In this document: positions 12,984 through 24,168 of the stretch, one piece after another
Layout of the letters: each line of letters begins with the position of its first letter
How positions within the stretch are numbered: position 1 is the stretch's first letter
Assembly (NCBI RefSeq): GCF_003171515.1
Contig: NC_089390.1
Coordinates: forward strand, 9,118,274-9,182,273
Source of the DNA: Pyrenophora tritici-repentis
Taxonomy: Eukaryota > Ascomycota > Dothideomycetes > Pleosporales > Pleosporaceae
Direction: 5' to 3'
Length of the DNA: 64,000 nucleotides
Made by a program: the position numbers and the translations under genes
The notes under the pieces: generated by a model
What the model was told of the DNA's origin: nothing
Database searches by the model: none
The model's input: only the letters and a program-made list of their open reading frames with translations

Positions 12984-13300
12984 GAGCAGACACCTGTAGC
13001 CAGATATTTCCTCAATTGAATTCATAACAATCGAACAATTTGCTTAAAACATCACGTATCCACTGGAGTTTCTCCAAGCCTGTCTGCACCAAGTTCCAAC
13101 CTTGTTTCACAATAATTGAATGAAGATATTATGCAGAGAGTATGTCTGATCTGAAAGCCGCGTTAGCTGTTCGCTTAATAACCACGGTAGATTGTGCCCC
13201 GCAGAGCCATGCCAAGAGCTATCTGCTGCACTGCGCTCACAGCGTACACTATTGCACAATATATTTGCACAATTTTAGATACTTTTAAATCACCAAGACT
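12984..13300. other. Spacer between amidotransferase gene and tRNA
   Basis: AT-leaning spacer of 317 bp with no gene seen; it holds the 3' region of the amidotransferase gene and the 5' flank of the tRNA. Confidence 0.5.
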
Positions 13301-13385
13301 GGCTTCGTGGCGCAATGGTAGCGCGTCAGATTCCAGTTTCTCTGGAGCATCCTGAAGGTTAGGCGTTCAAATCGCCTCGAGGTCA
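13301..13385 (+). tRNA. tRNA-Trp (CCA) with a 13-nt intron
   Basis: Cloverleaf worked out by eye. Acceptor stem GGCTTCG (13301-13307) pairs with CGAGGTC (13378-13384), with two G-U pairs and discriminator A at 13385. The D arm is GCGC/GCGC around AATGGTA. The T arm is AGGCG-TTCAAAT-CGCCT (13361-13377). The anticodon loop TTCCAG contains CCA and is followed after position 37 by a 13-nt intron (13337-13349). The intron includes CTGGA, complementary to TCCAG of the anticodon loop, the usual pre-tRNA pairing. The lower anticodon stem has one A-C mismatch. A run of seven T shortly downstream is a good Pol III terminator. Without the intron the tRNA is 72 nt. Confidence 0.9.
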
Positions 13386-13391
13386 CATGTG

Positions 13392-13402
13392 ATTTCTTTT
13401 TT
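13392..13402 (+). terminator. Pol III oligo-T terminator of tRNA-Trp
   Basis: A TTTCTTTTTTT stretch begins a few bases after the discriminator base. Runs of T on the coding strand end Pol III transcripts. Confidence 0.75.
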
Positions 13403-14248
13403 TGCTGATTGAGGGGTATCGTGCATGGGTGAGCGAACTTATTTTTTTGGCTGCACCCGATCAATGACTGACTAGCCACCTACGGCCTTTCTTCAAGGTT
13501 GGTAGCTGTAGCGGGGGCACATGACCTTTCTAACCTTCTTCTTTTTACTGCTTTTTAAATCTGACATGTTGTTGTATCATGCTTTAATGCGTTTATTGGC
13601 TCCGGTCACGTCGTCACGATCACTACCACAGAGCATGCAAGGTGGTTAAACGTCATAGTTAATCTAATAAGGCGGGAATATTTATGCATAACAAGGAGCC
13701 CCGCGATACGGAGTACCGAAGCTCTGAATTTTGGTTGCACTCGTATCGCACATGGCCTTATTGGGACGTTAGAGTCTCACTCAGCAACGTATTGAGATAG
13801 AGAGGTCTTTGGAAGCGGCCTGGATGGGACTGTGTAGTGTGTAGTTTTGCGCATTACTCCACGGCAATGAAAGTGAAAGAAGGCATGTATAGTAACCGTA
13901 GCGACGGCATATGGCGTCATCGTCGACTGGTGAGTGGCTGTTCGCAGGTAAATTGAGTCGGGGCCAGTCAACGTTGCGCCAGGCTCGGGTTCGGCTGATC
14001 CATGCGCCTTCTGGAAGCGGCGCCGCCAGATAACGCGCAGGGTCCAGTCTCAACCTTTGATCGCTCATCGAATCCTCTGTAACAGAACCAAGGCTTTCTC
14101 CCTTTACGTCGCTCGTTTCACTCGTTTACTCCTCTTCACCACCGACCGCGCCGTCGCTACCACCTTTCGACGTATTCATTCTAATATAACCCTCGCCTTA
14201 CTGCATGTACATTGCTCAATAGTAGATCTTCGGACCCTTGCCTTCCAC
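13403..14248. other. Intergenic upstream of apyrase gene
   Basis: About 850 bp with no convincing reading frame. The right part is presumably promoter and 5' UTR of the apyrase gene. Confidence 0.5.
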
Positions 14249-16532
14249 ATGGGAAAGTGTACGCAATCCCCGGCCACTGGCTACCATGTCGACAACATAG
14301 TACCGCTGCTGACATAACTCGACAAACAGGGAGATATGGAGTTGTTCTGGATGCTGGGTCCTCTGTAAGTCTTTACAACTCATATTGCATTCTTCGCGAG
14401 GCAACGGCTGACAAGTTCAAGGGGACGCGCGTCCACATTTACCGTTGGTTGAACAACAACACAGCCCGCCAGAAGGCTAGCGATGCGCAGTTACATAGCC
14501 TGCCCGTCATAGAAACCTACAAGGAGTGGACTAAGAAGATACACCCTGGTACGTGGATGCGGTAGATTTGGAGTGGCAGGCTGGACTAACATGACATGTA
14601 CTAGGTATTTCGACCTTTGGCGAACACCCTCACGATGTTGGATCAGAGCACCTCGATAAACTACTCAGCCATGCGCTCAAATATGTACCCCTCGAAGAAG
14701 TCCCGAATACCCCTCTTTTCTTGCTTGCGACAGCGGGGATGCGCATCCTTCCCGAGCGACAGCGCAAAGACGTGCTAAAAGAGGTGTGCGCCTTTGCGCG
14801 AAGTACGACACAGTTTCAACTACCAGATTGCGACGTACATGTTCAGGTTATACCAGGAGAGACTGAGGGTCTGTACGGTTGGATAGCTGCAAATTACCTA
14901 CTTGGCGGATTCGACCAACCGAAAGATCACGACCACGGGAAAGGACACAATACCTACGGCTTCCTCGACATGGGTGGCGCCTCAGCCCAGATTGCCTTTG
15001 CACCAAACGCGACCGAAGCTGAGAAGCACGCGAACGATTTGACCCTCATGCGCTTACGAACAATCGACGGCACACCAATGGAATACAAAGTGTTTGTAAC
15101 GACTTGGTTAGGTTTTGGTGTGAACCAAGCGCGGGAACGATATATCAAGGCCTTGTTGGATTCAAGCACAAGTAAAGAGCTTCCTGATCCTTGTCTACCG
15201 GCAGGCCTGAAGGCGGAGGTTACAAAGGAGGGCAAAATCATTGATTCAGACGACGATGACGATGACGAGCCGAAACCAAAGGCAGCAGCGAAGCTTGTAG
15301 GGACTGGCAAGTTCAAAGAGTGTCTTCACCAGACGTACCCATTGCTTGAGAAAGAGAAAAAGTGCACCGACTCGCCATGCTTGATCAACGGCCAACACGT
15401 ACCCGCCATCGACTTCGACGTCAACCATTTCGTAGGTGTATCAGAGTTCTGGCATACAACACACGAAATTTTCGAACATGGACACAAGGACAAGGCGTAT
15501 GACTTCAAGACCTACCAGGAGCGCGTGAAAGAGTTCTGCGATCAAGACTGGAAGAGTGTCAAAAAGGGCATCAAGAAAAACAAATGGGGCCACAAGGTCG
15601 ACGAAGAAAAGGCACGGGAAGTATGTTTCAAGGCATCCTGGGTGATCAACATGCTCCACGACGGAATCGGCGTACCACGAGTCGGCATCGAAAAAATGCC
15701 AGGCAACAAAAACACCACCAAAGCCGTGATCAACAACGCAAAAGCAAAAGGCTTCCTCGACCCCTTCCAAGCCGTAAACAAGATCAACGACGTAGAAGTA
15801 AGCTGGACGCTCGGCAAAATGGTCCTCTACGCCTCCAGCGAAATCCCACCGCCCACCGAGCAAGCCTTAGCCGTAGGCTTCGGTTCCAACGCCCCCGGCA
15901 TCCCCTCGGACTTCCAATACCCCGGCGGCACACCCACGCCCTACGAATCAGACAGCGACTGGCACCGCCTCTTTGTCGAGCACCCCCAAGGCATCCCCAG
16001 CTTTTTCCTGCTCATCTTCATCTTCATCTTCATCATCTGCCTCATCCTCGGCAAGGAAAAACGCAAAGCAGCCGCCCAAACCTTCGCCAAATTCTTCAAA
16101 CCAAAACACGGTAAAGACCCCCTACACCGTCGTCGTGGTCGCAGCTTTCCAGCAAAACTCTTCGGCCTCCGCAATTCTTCCCCGTCGACAAACTACGAGC
16201 GCGTTGACCTGGAAGACGGCGACGCGGCGAATGAATTCGAACTGGATGAGACGTACATTGATTCCAGCGATAATGACCTTTCTGATTCAAGTGATGGGTC
16301 GAAAGTTGGTGTTACGAGCGGTTGGGCTACTCCGCAGATTAAAAATGAAGTCGCGGGGGCTACTCCGATGTATTTTAGCGCCGGTACGGCTGGCGATGCT
16401 GTGAGAGAGGGCACGGGACTGGGGTTGGGTCCGCCTGGGGCGTTTGAACTCGGCCGCACGTATAGTCGTGAGAGGATCAAGAGTCGGGCAAGTAGTCCCA
16501 AGAGGTCGAAGATGGGGGTGCTTGATGAGTGA
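14249..16532 (+). CDS. YND1: Golgi apyrase, GDA1/CD39 family (Ynd1 type)
   Basis: Four exons (14249-14258, 14330-14364, 14422-14548, 14605-16532) encode 699 residues. The first exon is only 10 nt: splicing joins ATGGGAAAGT to GGAGATAT and yields an N-terminus MGKWRYGVVLDAGSS, then GTRVHIYRW, which is apyrase conserved region 1. Other conserved regions are ATAGMR, YGWIAANYLLG and GFLDMGGASAQIAF. An acidic run (DSDDDDDDE) sits between the last two thirds of the catalytic domain. One strong membrane segment lies at about residues 522-540, followed by a basic and then Ser/Asp-rich cytosolic tail. Ynd1 hydrolyses nucleoside di- and triphosphates in the Golgi lumen, producing the GMP needed for nucleotide-sugar exchange. 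The tiny first exons make the start easy to miss. Confidence 0.93.
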
Positions 16533-17215
16533 TGTGTGTATGACGAACGAGGTTTTTTGATGGTTATATGATGGGAGGGTTGGTGTTTATAGGTTGTTTT
16601 CTTTTGGGGGCAAACGAATTGTGTATATAGTCCGTTTAGTTCATTGTTGTTTTTCATTCTTTTAGCATACACACGGATTTACACATACCCCTATGTACAC
16701 TCTCTGTAGGTTCAGCAAGTATACATCACACACATATCCTCAATGTCAAGTATTTGTTCAAACAATCATTTGCATTACTACCATATCTCCTTTCCTTCTC
16801 ATGCATAATCCTCAATCCAGCAGAGTATAGCAACTCTGCACCACACGCACATATCTATCATCCCCCGGGGTCCCCGACACCAATCGACGGAAGGACCTCA
16901 CCCAGCGCCAAACAAATGCAAGTATGCCATCGACACTCATGTCGAGCGAAGCCCCCAATGCAAGTAAATTTTCTTGTTCCAAATGTGAAGAAAGATATGA
17001 AGAGATAGAAAGAGATGTAACACCCGCTAAAACGCAGCAAAAAAGGATAAGATCAGGAAGAGAAAAACAAGAACCGAAATGGAGAAGATGTTGTACATGC
17101 CGTAAACCACGGGCTTGGATTAAAAAAAAAGAAGAAAAGAAAAGAAAAAGAAAGGGGAAAGAAAGGGGAAAGAAAGGGAAAAGGCGAGGTAGCACACACC
17201 AAACTCGAACAAAAA
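16533..17215. other. Convergent 3' flanks with a homopurine tract
   Basis: About 680 bp between the convergent apyrase and Lst4 genes, with no gene. It contains a nearly unbroken purine run on the + strand at about 17119-17187. Confidence 0.55.
17119..17187 (+). repeat. Homopurine low-complexity tract
   Basis: About 69 bases of A and G only, starting with an A run and passing into repeated GAAAGGGGAAA-like units. It lies in the 3' flank between two convergent genes. Confidence 0.8.
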
Positions 17216-20200
17216 TCACTCAACCTCACTCAACCACCGCCTAATCCCCTCCTTCAACGAAGAATCATTTTCAGTCTTTGCTTCACCCACACCGGGCTTC
17301 TTCTTCTCCTCACCGCCTTCTTTACCCCCAGCACCACCATGGCGACCCCCCCTCTCAGCCGTAACGTCCCTAACCACCACCTCCAACGCCTCAAAAAGCA
17401 CACTCTTGCAATCCACATGCGGCACCTCAACATGAGGCACGGCATCTGAATCAGCTCTCGTATCACGACGACCGCGACGGCTACTAGACCGCGAGGAATG
17501 TGCAGAGTTGACACGAGTGACTTCACCAGATTGCGCGAGGACGCGATCTACGCCGTCGATGAGTGTAGCATCAAAGTCCATGATTTGCTCTGTGATGAAC
17601 TTTTCCGCAAGATGCACTTCGCTCATCATGGGGACGACGGCGCTGGAGGTGTAAGGGTTACCGTATTGAGAGCGACCTGGGGGCATGCCGGGAAGACCGG
17701 GTGTCATGGCCGAGTGTTGGTATGTGGGTGTTGGGATGAGTTTGACGAGGCGACGTAGGCTGATGCGTTTGATGGAGAAGTTGCTGGTGTCGGCGATGAG
17801 GGCCGAGCAGACGTCGATCCAGCGTTCGCAGGGACCAGAGTCCATGTTTGGTGTCGTTGCTGCACTTAGAGGGGTAGGTTCGGCGCTCATGGCACGCTTG
17901 ATGTCGCGTTCCAGTTCGCGGTAGGGTTTGATGGCTTGTACGGCGAAATCAGGGTGGAACGCACTTAACCATCCAGCCACGTTGACAGGCTGGTCTGGCT
18001 CACAGTGTGGCATCGACAGAACGGAAGACTCGCCATAACTGGAGCCTGGCTGACTGGAAGCTGACCCAAAGCCGCCTAGTAATGGCGACTGAAGAGGCGA
18101 GTCAAAGTCAGGCAGTGGGATATCGACATCGATAACACCGTCCTTTTCATTAACTGACAGTTTCAAGGGCGCCCCAAACGTCTTTTGACGCTCGGGAATC
18201 GGTCTTGCAGCTGAAGCCGGTACACCAGGACATCCACCATTAGCGTAGCTATCAGGCGAGGCGTTGTCGGCCGATGTGTCCGGCGGAAGCGGAGAGTCGA
18301 TGACATCGCTTTCAAAAACCCTATCCATAGAAAGTTCTTGTACCATCAACTCAAGTGTCGACCGCGGCCGCTCTTGCCCACGATACCCCACCCCGTCATC
18401 TGTAGTCTGAAAATATTCACTCTGATCGGTAGAGGACGAACGTCGGCCACCACTCCAAAAGTTCATGAAACCGCTCCATCGGCTTGTGTTACTGGAGTCA
18501 TTACTCGCGACACTAGTCTGTCCTGTGCCACTTCTTTGCAAGGTACTGATCAAGTTGGAAGATGCCAGACTGTCACTGCTCTCAGGCCGCGTGTCAGTTG
18601 CAGGGCCAAAAGACTTTGTCCGGGGAAAGGTAAAGTGAGCAACAGGTACTGTTTCCTGGGGTGTGACTGTGGAGGTTGTAACGGTGCTGCCAGCTGTAAC
18701 TGGCACTTCAGACATGGCCGGAATCAACAAGCTGGTGCGGATTGAATGTGCCGAAGATCGCCGAGAGTGTCCAAAAGGTCGTGGAGGTTCTGGAGTTTCA
18801 ATTAGAGCGGACTCGGAGCGCTCATGTGCGATCTGCGCAGGTGGGTGGTGCATGCTCTGTGTCTTTGGGGGCTGTAGCAAGATGTTGGACATGCTTGATT
18901 TCCCTCTGGGTCCCTTCCGGTTAATCTGACGACGGAGCGATTGCTGCCTTGATGGCGGCATATTGGTGGGAGGTGACTGAGAATAGGCACGAAGAGAAGT
19001 CGATGTGCCCGGACGCGCATAGCTGGTGTCGTTCGGGACAGGCGCATTAGGTGGCATAAAGGCAGCAAGCAGGAAGATGAGCCTTCGTGCAGCCATCTTG
19101 TCCGGAGACACAATGACAGTGCGGTTGGGAATAGTCAGGTTCTCCCCAGCCGTCGCCTTCTGTTGCTCCCGATGGCGCTTGCGATGCCACCTGGGACCGA
19201 GTAGGTTCAACCACTCAGTGTGGTTTCCAAGAAAGGCCGTCAACAGGTTGAAGAAGAAGAAGTTCTGCTCCCGTCGACCTGCCCACCGTCCAAGCCATCG
19301 AGCCTCCTCGCGCCACACGCCCCATTTGCCCTGACCCGTCATCACACGAGGAATCCTCATGCCACTCACAACACGTGTCCCAGTCAACTCCACCGCGGTT
19401 TGAATCTCCTTGTCCATCATGAGTGCGTTGGGCTGTAGCCTTAAAGCTTTGCGTGGGTATTTGAGGGGGGCATCTCGGAGGTTGGTTCGTGAGGACTGGT
19501 TCCGCTGGTGATGCGCTATGGGTGTAGACATGCCTTCGGGCGATCTTGGCGACTTGAACTGGGCCAGAATACGCTCCTGAACGACTTGTTGGAGACTTGT
19601 GAGAGCTCGCATAATGACGTCCCAGTGCTGTCCAACCACATCTACCCGATCGTCCACATCGCTGCTCAGAGAAGCCGAAAGAAGTGAGTCGACACCTAAA
19701 TTTGAATCGATAAAAGCCCATCCCGCACGTCGATCAGAATCCAGAGAGGAAGGAAGCGAGTCCTGTCCAGGCGCAGATGTGGAGAGATGTGCCGGGGTTC
19801 TCAGATTTGTGCCCCGGGATGACGGTCTTAGAGTTGGCGATGTGTGTGATATCGGCAAGTGAAGAATAATGGTAATGGCGTACATGGGGCTCTTTCGTAC
19901 GCTCGAAGGGTAGGGCGGCTTGGTGGCTCCCATCTTGGTGTTTGTTGTTGGAAAGGGAAAGCCATTGCCCTTGGGGAGCGAACTCTGCGGGGTAGGTGTT
20001 CGGTCGTCGTGTTCCTCTTCTGGTACAGTTACAGAAAACATGCGGGTGATGAAGATGGTCCGCCGCTTCGGCTCCTTGGGTATGCTCTCGCTGGAATTGC
20101 TGTGGGGGAGTTCGGTTGGCAAGTTCGAGGGTGTGAATGACTTGGCGAGATGGCTTCTCCGGCGAAGACCCTCGGCACGACCCAGGGAGTTTGTGGCATC

Positions 20201-20920
20201 CTGTACACTTGTGCTGAGCATTGAAGGCTCTGGCTTGGTGTCGAGCGGCACAATGTGGATCTTATTTGAGTTACCCCGATAGTTCATGGCCAAATTACCG
20301 AACATGCAGTCGAGACAGATGTTGGCGAGATCAGACGACTCCTTGGCCTTTGCCTGGGCTTTGGCCTGGACTTGTGCATGCTCGTCAATGTTCGGCATGG
20401 ACGAGATGGAGCTGCCGCGGGTGCGTATGCGCGTGAAAGCGCCTACAGTAGGTGAGCGCGGTGGAGCAGTGGGCTCCGTGGCCAGCGAAGATCTACGGGC
20501 ATGAAGGCTCGCGCCCATGGACCCTGCAGTACTGGCACTGACACCACTGGCATTACCCCCGCCAAAAGGTCGCGCGCGTGTGTTCGGACTGGTAGGTGGT
20601 TCGGCGCGAGGTGGGGCCGGCTTCGAGTCGAACAGGATCGCCTTGGGCATGGCCGGAGTCTCATCCTGGGCGATGATGATGCGGCAGTCGCGGGGGAACT
20701 CGAGGTCGATTTCAGGCAGTGGCCCATCATGACCACTACCCGGCGTCAGAGGGGCGCCATGGAGGGGATACGGCTGGCCTTCAGGGTGGAAGAGCGTGTT
20801 GGTCTCTGGATAGAGCAGGTGGCGCGTGTGCGAGTCCTCGGTGGCGGAATCGAGCACCGTGGCCGTGTTGGAGTGCGACGCGTTTGCGCCTTTGCGGCTG
20901 CTGAAGAGGTGTCCGATCAT
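17216..20920 (-). CDS. LST4: Lst4/folliculin-interacting protein (FNIP) homologue
   Basis: An uninterrupted frame of 1234 residues. The N-terminal longin part shows LEFPRDCRIIIAQDE and MPKAILFDSKP, then ANICLDCMFGNLAMNYRG. The middle part has SPMYAITIILHLP and, further on, WLNLLGPRWHRKR and VSPDKMAARRLIFLLAAF. The C-terminal part has VNVAGWLSAFHPDFAVQAI and KRISLRRLVKLIPTP, all typical of the three FNIP/Lst4 regions. Long Ser/Pro-rich linkers separate them. Lst4 with Lst7 (folliculin) acts on Rag GTPases at the vacuole in TORC1 amino acid signalling. I place the start at the ATG at 20920, which gives MIGHLFSS just before the conserved region. The frame is open a further 40 codons upstream to 21040 but has no ATG there and a stop soon after, unless an extra 5' exon exists. 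Confidence 0.85.
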   Translation of the reverse strand: MIGHLFSSRKGANASHSNTATVLDSATEDSHTRHLLYPETNTLFHPEGQPYPLHGAPLTPGSGHDGPLPEIDLEFPRDCRIIIAQDETPAMPKAILFDSKPAPPRAEPPTSPNTRARPFGGGNASGVSASTAGSMGASLHARRSSLATEPTAPPRSPTVGAFTRIRTRGSSISSMPNIDEHAQVQAKAQAKAKESSDLANICLDCMFGNLAMNYRGNSNKIHIVPLDTKPEPSMLSTSVQDATNSLGRAEGLRRRSHLAKSFTPSNLPTELPHSNSSESIPKEPKRRTIFITRMFSVTVPEEEHDDRTPTPQSSLPKGNGFPFPTTNTKMGATKPPYPSSVRKSPMYAITIILHLPISHTSPTLRPSSRGTNLRTPAHLSTSAPGQDSLPSSLDSDRRAGWAFIDSNLGVDSLLSASLSSDVDDRVDVVGQHWDVIMRALTSLQQVVQERILAQFKSPRSPEGMSTPIAHHQRNQSSRTNLRDAPLKYPRKALRLQPNALMMDKEIQTAVELTGTRVVSGMRIPRVMTGQGKWGVWREEARWLGRWAGRREQNFFFFNLLTAFLGNHTEWLNLLGPRWHRKRHREQQKATAGENLTIPNRTVIVSPDKMAARRLIFLLAAFMPPNAPVPNDTSYARPGTSTSLRAYSQSPPTNMPPSRQQSLRRQINRKGPRGKSSMSNILLQPPKTQSMHHPPAQIAHERSESALIETPEPPRPFGHSRRSSAHSIRTSLLIPAMSEVPVTAGSTVTTSTVTPQETVPVAHFTFPRTKSFGPATDTRPESSDSLASSNLISTLQRSGTGQTSVASNDSSNTSRWSGFMNFWSGGRRSSSTDQSEYFQTTDDGVGYRGQERPRSTLELMVQELSMDRVFESDVIDSPLPPDTSADNASPDSYANGGCPGVPASAARPIPERQKTFGAPLKLSVNEKDGVIDVDIPLPDFDSPLQSPLLGGFGSASSQPGSSYGESSVLSMPHCEPDQPVNVAGWLSAFHPDFAVQAIKPYRELERDIKRAMSAEPTPLSAATTPNMDSGPCERWIDVCSALIADTSNFSIKRISLRRLVKLIPTPTYQHSAMTPGLPGMPPGRSQYGNPYTSSAVVPMMSEVHLAEKFITEQIMDFDATLIDGVDRVLAQSGEVTRVNSAHSSRSSSRRGRRDTRADSDAVPHVEVPHVDCKSVLFEALEVVVRDVTAERGGRHGGAGGKEGGEEKKKPGVGEAKTENDSSLKEGIRRWLSEVE

Positions 20921-22581
20921 CTGGCAGGCGCCTCCATACAGGCGCGCTCGGGGCTTAGTAGAGGGCGAGGAAGCCGTGGTTGTTTTGGTGGGCTCGAACA
21001 GAACAACCTTGTTGAAAACCCATGACAGCCGGTCAAGCAAGTCGACTGCTCAAGAGATGGGGTGTTGGCGGGGTACTAAGGCTCCTCGAGGGGCGGAGGC
21101 CGGATTTGTCGGGGGGAGAGGGTGAATGGCGCGCGTCACACGACGGTCGAGGCAGCAGTCGCGGGGCAGTAGGTGCGTGCGTGCGCGCTTCACAACAAGG
21201 GGCCTGATGGTTTGAACGCCTGATGGTTTGAACGTGAGCGGGGCACTGCAGGACTGGGAGCTGCTTGTGTTTAGCTTTGGGGTCCATCGTACTCAGAAGC
21301 AAAGAGAGGCGGTGAAGGCCTGGTCCGTGCCCGTACCACTATTGGTCCGGAGCACAGAAAGCGCGTCTTCAGTCCGCCATTAGCGACCAAGATACCCCAG
21401 ACCATCATGCACGACTTTCAAAACGGTCCTTAGCTCAACATGATGCTCCAAACCCGTCTCTGGTGCATACTCTGGTTTTTGCTTGCTGTACTACACATGT
21501 ACAATGAGCTTTACCCGCCTCTGCTTGCGAGATAAGCAGTCCCAGTTTTTTTTTTAGTTTTTCTCACTATCCTGGCTGAGTGGCATGTTATCAGTTGATA
21601 GACATGCCTAGTATCGGATGCCAATTGCTAGAGGCCCAGAAATAGTGAGGCGTTTGTTTACAAGGAACATGGTTGATGGCAAACTCCATCCCCACGATCA
21701 AACGACCGCTTATCACACTCCGTCCCTATCCGAATAGAACCTCTTCACCTTGTGATTTGAGAATCTGATACACCGCCTATTGTGATGCTGTCGTTTTCTC
21801 TCTCACCTCTCCAGACGTGGTGCCATCGAGGTTGACAAGTACCCGTTTCAGGCCGCCAGTCACTGTAGTCTGTTTGATCGACATGCATGTCTTGTTTTGC
21901 GAGGGACGTCGTTGGTTCCAATCGGACACAGAGGGAAGTCCCTCCTGTGTGCATCCGTGGGATGATACGCAGCCGCGGAAGTAGGCAGGCGACGGCCAAG
22001 TGATGATATCAACTGCACTCGTATTCAGCGGCCGAAAATGACAGCACCATTCCATGCAACACTGCCATCGGTGAGTCACTTTTCCGCCCCTGCTACATGT
22101 ATACATCAGGTTTCTATAAAGCCAAGACGTAGACGTTATTTCCATGTATACTCCACGTCTTAACTCCCCAGGGTGGGATAAGTTCATAACCGAGTGCCCA
22201 TCACTTCCAAGTTGTGCTATTTAGCTACCATCTTGATGTAAAGCATTTATCCGCACTCCTACCAACACTAAATTAGAACACCCACAATGATATTTGCCCT
22301 CTGAAACCGCCAGGGTCTCACATACTATGTACCCCAGATCTGACTGCATTCTGCCTGAAGACATTGTCTACACCTTGGCACTTCTTCAGCTCGCGGCTGA
22401 AGGCTAAAACCAACATCTCTTGGAATCAATCACTACACCATCTCCACCCCAACTTGGCCAAGCACAAATACAGGCTAAAGACGCAAGACATCAAGGCGTG
22501 ATCGGAGAAAAATGCAAAGCTAACCAAGATACCCACACATGACGCTAACGGTGGAGCATCGCTACCCGATTGATACAACCA
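20921..22581. other. Intergenic between LST4 and TRM12
   Basis: About 1.66 kb with no convincing gene. The left part should be the LST4 promoter and 5' UTR; an oligo-T run lies near 21546-21555. The right part is 3' flank of TRM12. Open frames here are short or unconserved in look. Confidence 0.5.
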
Positions 22582-24168
22582 CTACTCCAAGTTCTCCACA
22601 TGTACATCGAAAACAAGATGGCAGACAGCAGGTGCATACATCTTCACTACCTCAACGTGCTCCACGACTGCCCTCTTCTGTTTCCCCTTGCCCACCTTGT
22701 CCTTGTGCTCATCCACTAATTTCTGGAACTCAATTCCTATCTCCTGGCTCCTGGCCCCCATTAGACTCGCTTTGACGTTCTCATGCACATGGATCCACCC
22801 TCCAAGCTCCTGATCCAGCATAGCAGCAGCAGTTGTCCAAGAAAGCGTCGAAGTCGGTAGCAATCCAAGGTTAACGTGATGAATAGGTAGTTTATCCTCA
22901 GTGCCTATTGCCGCATAGTCTTGTTCAGCGGTCTCATTGTTCTTTTGAAAGACTACAAAGTCGATATCCTCCAGAGTAGGGCCAAGAGACGCTGGGCTCT
23001 CATCCTCCCTGATGATCCGGCATGTCCAGCCATTCATCTTTGTGCCTCGTCGTAGGCCTTCAACAGACCAGGGGTTGAGCTCCCAGCATAGGACTCGTTT
23101 TACCCCATTCAATCCACTCTTTCTGTACGAGAAGGCGAAGTATCCAATGCCGGCGTAAAGGTCCACGGCCGCGGATGGTTCACTGACTGAAGGCAACTCC
23201 AAAATACGTGTTTTCTCGCGAATGTTGCCGCGGCTGAACATGGTGTATACAGGCGCCCACGTCTGCCAGATGCCGTTTTGCTTCGTGGTTACCCATAGAG
23301 CTTCCTCAAAGTCAGCTGCAGTGGGAGATGCCATCGTCTCTTTAGTGGGTGCCGGGCCGAAGTCTCCAAATATCGGAGTGAGGTTGACAGGACTACGAAG
23401 GATGTTTTCCTCACCCTGTGCTGTCGTTTGAAGTGGAATGGGTGCGTTGATGGCGACATGTGTTGCCCCCACTGACTCTGCAATGCGCTGCCACATTGGT
23501 TGTATCAAGGATGAGTCTAATGCATAGGCGGAGAGAAGCTTCGTCCATGTCTCAGAAGAGAATGCATTGTGCGGAAGTAGAAGCATAGGTTTGTAAAGCG
23601 AATATCCGTCCGGGAAGTCACCGACGAGCATTTCAGGTGTAAGTTCCACGGAAGCTAGTATTCCTTCTGGTAGTCTCGAGAGCGCCTCATTCATAGCTCT
23701 TTGGACTGGAGTTCTCAGTATTGGTGTTGACGAAGGGCTTGGAACCGGCATTTGGTACGAGAATGTGATGTCTTGGGCAAGGTGGCGCAAAGCGAGATTG
23801 TCAAGTACGCTGGTTTGGAATTTTTCGGTGGTTATTTCGTCTACCGGACAAGAGATCATGGTCGCCATGCGCATACGTTGCTCTTCTGTGTCTTCATGGT
23901 TTTGGGGTTGCGTGTCCATGGTGGAAGGATCGACATACTCTCCGCGAGCAACATCGAACTTTAACTGAGGAAACTCGGGAATGGGATTTTGATCTCCCGA
24001 TGTGTCTGGTGTTGGAGGTAGGTTTGTTACCCTCGGATTGCCGTCTTTGGGTTCTGGAGTGATCTTGCTGCTCTTGTCAAGCTGGCCGGTATTTTCAAGA
24101 GCTGATTTTACAGTCTTCACGTGCTGTTTGGGTACCAGGAGCACAACTGTCGCATGGGCGTCTTCCAT
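22582..24168 (-). CDS. TRM12: tRNA wybutosine-synthesizing protein 2 (Trm12/TYW2)
   Basis: A single-exon gene of 528 residues. TYW2 moves the 3-amino-3-carboxypropyl group from S-adenosylmethionine to the wybutosine precursor at position 37 of tRNA-Phe. The SAM-binding strand-loop VDLYAGIGYFAFSY is at about residue 340, followed by CWELNPWSVEGLRRG, the second conserved motif of the Trm5/TYW2 fold. The N-terminus MEDAHATVVLLVPKQHVKTV is the usual TYW2 start, and the C-terminus ends in hydrophobic strand sequence (HLVFDVHVENLE). Start at 24168 is the first ATG of the frame. The ring of Asp/Asn residues that separates TYW2 from the methylase Trm5 could not be compared here, but the overall sequence is TYW2-like. 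Confidence 0.9.
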   Translation of the reverse strand: MEDAHATVVLLVPKQHVKTVKSALENTGQLDKSSKITPEPKDGNPRVTNLPPTPDTSGDQNPIPEFPQLKFDVARGEYVDPSTMDTQPQNHEDTEEQRMRMATMISCPVDEITTEKFQTSVLDNLALRHLAQDITFSYQMPVPSPSSTPILRTPVQRAMNEALSRLPEGILASVELTPEMLVGDFPDGYSLYKPMLLLPHNAFSSETWTKLLSAYALDSSLIQPMWQRIAESVGATHVAINAPIPLQTTAQGEENILRSPVNLTPIFGDFGPAPTKETMASPTAADFEEALWVTTKQNGIWQTWAPVYTMFSRGNIREKTRILELPSVSEPSAAVDLYAGIGYFAFSYRKSGLNGVKRVLCWELNPWSVEGLRRGTKMNGWTCRIIREDESPASLGPTLEDIDFVVFQKNNETAEQDYAAIGTEDKLPIHHVNLGLLPTSTLSWTTAAAMLDQELGGWIHVHENVKASLMGARSQEIGIEFQKLVDEHKDKVGKGKQKRAVVEHVEVVKMYAPAVCHLVFDVHVENLE

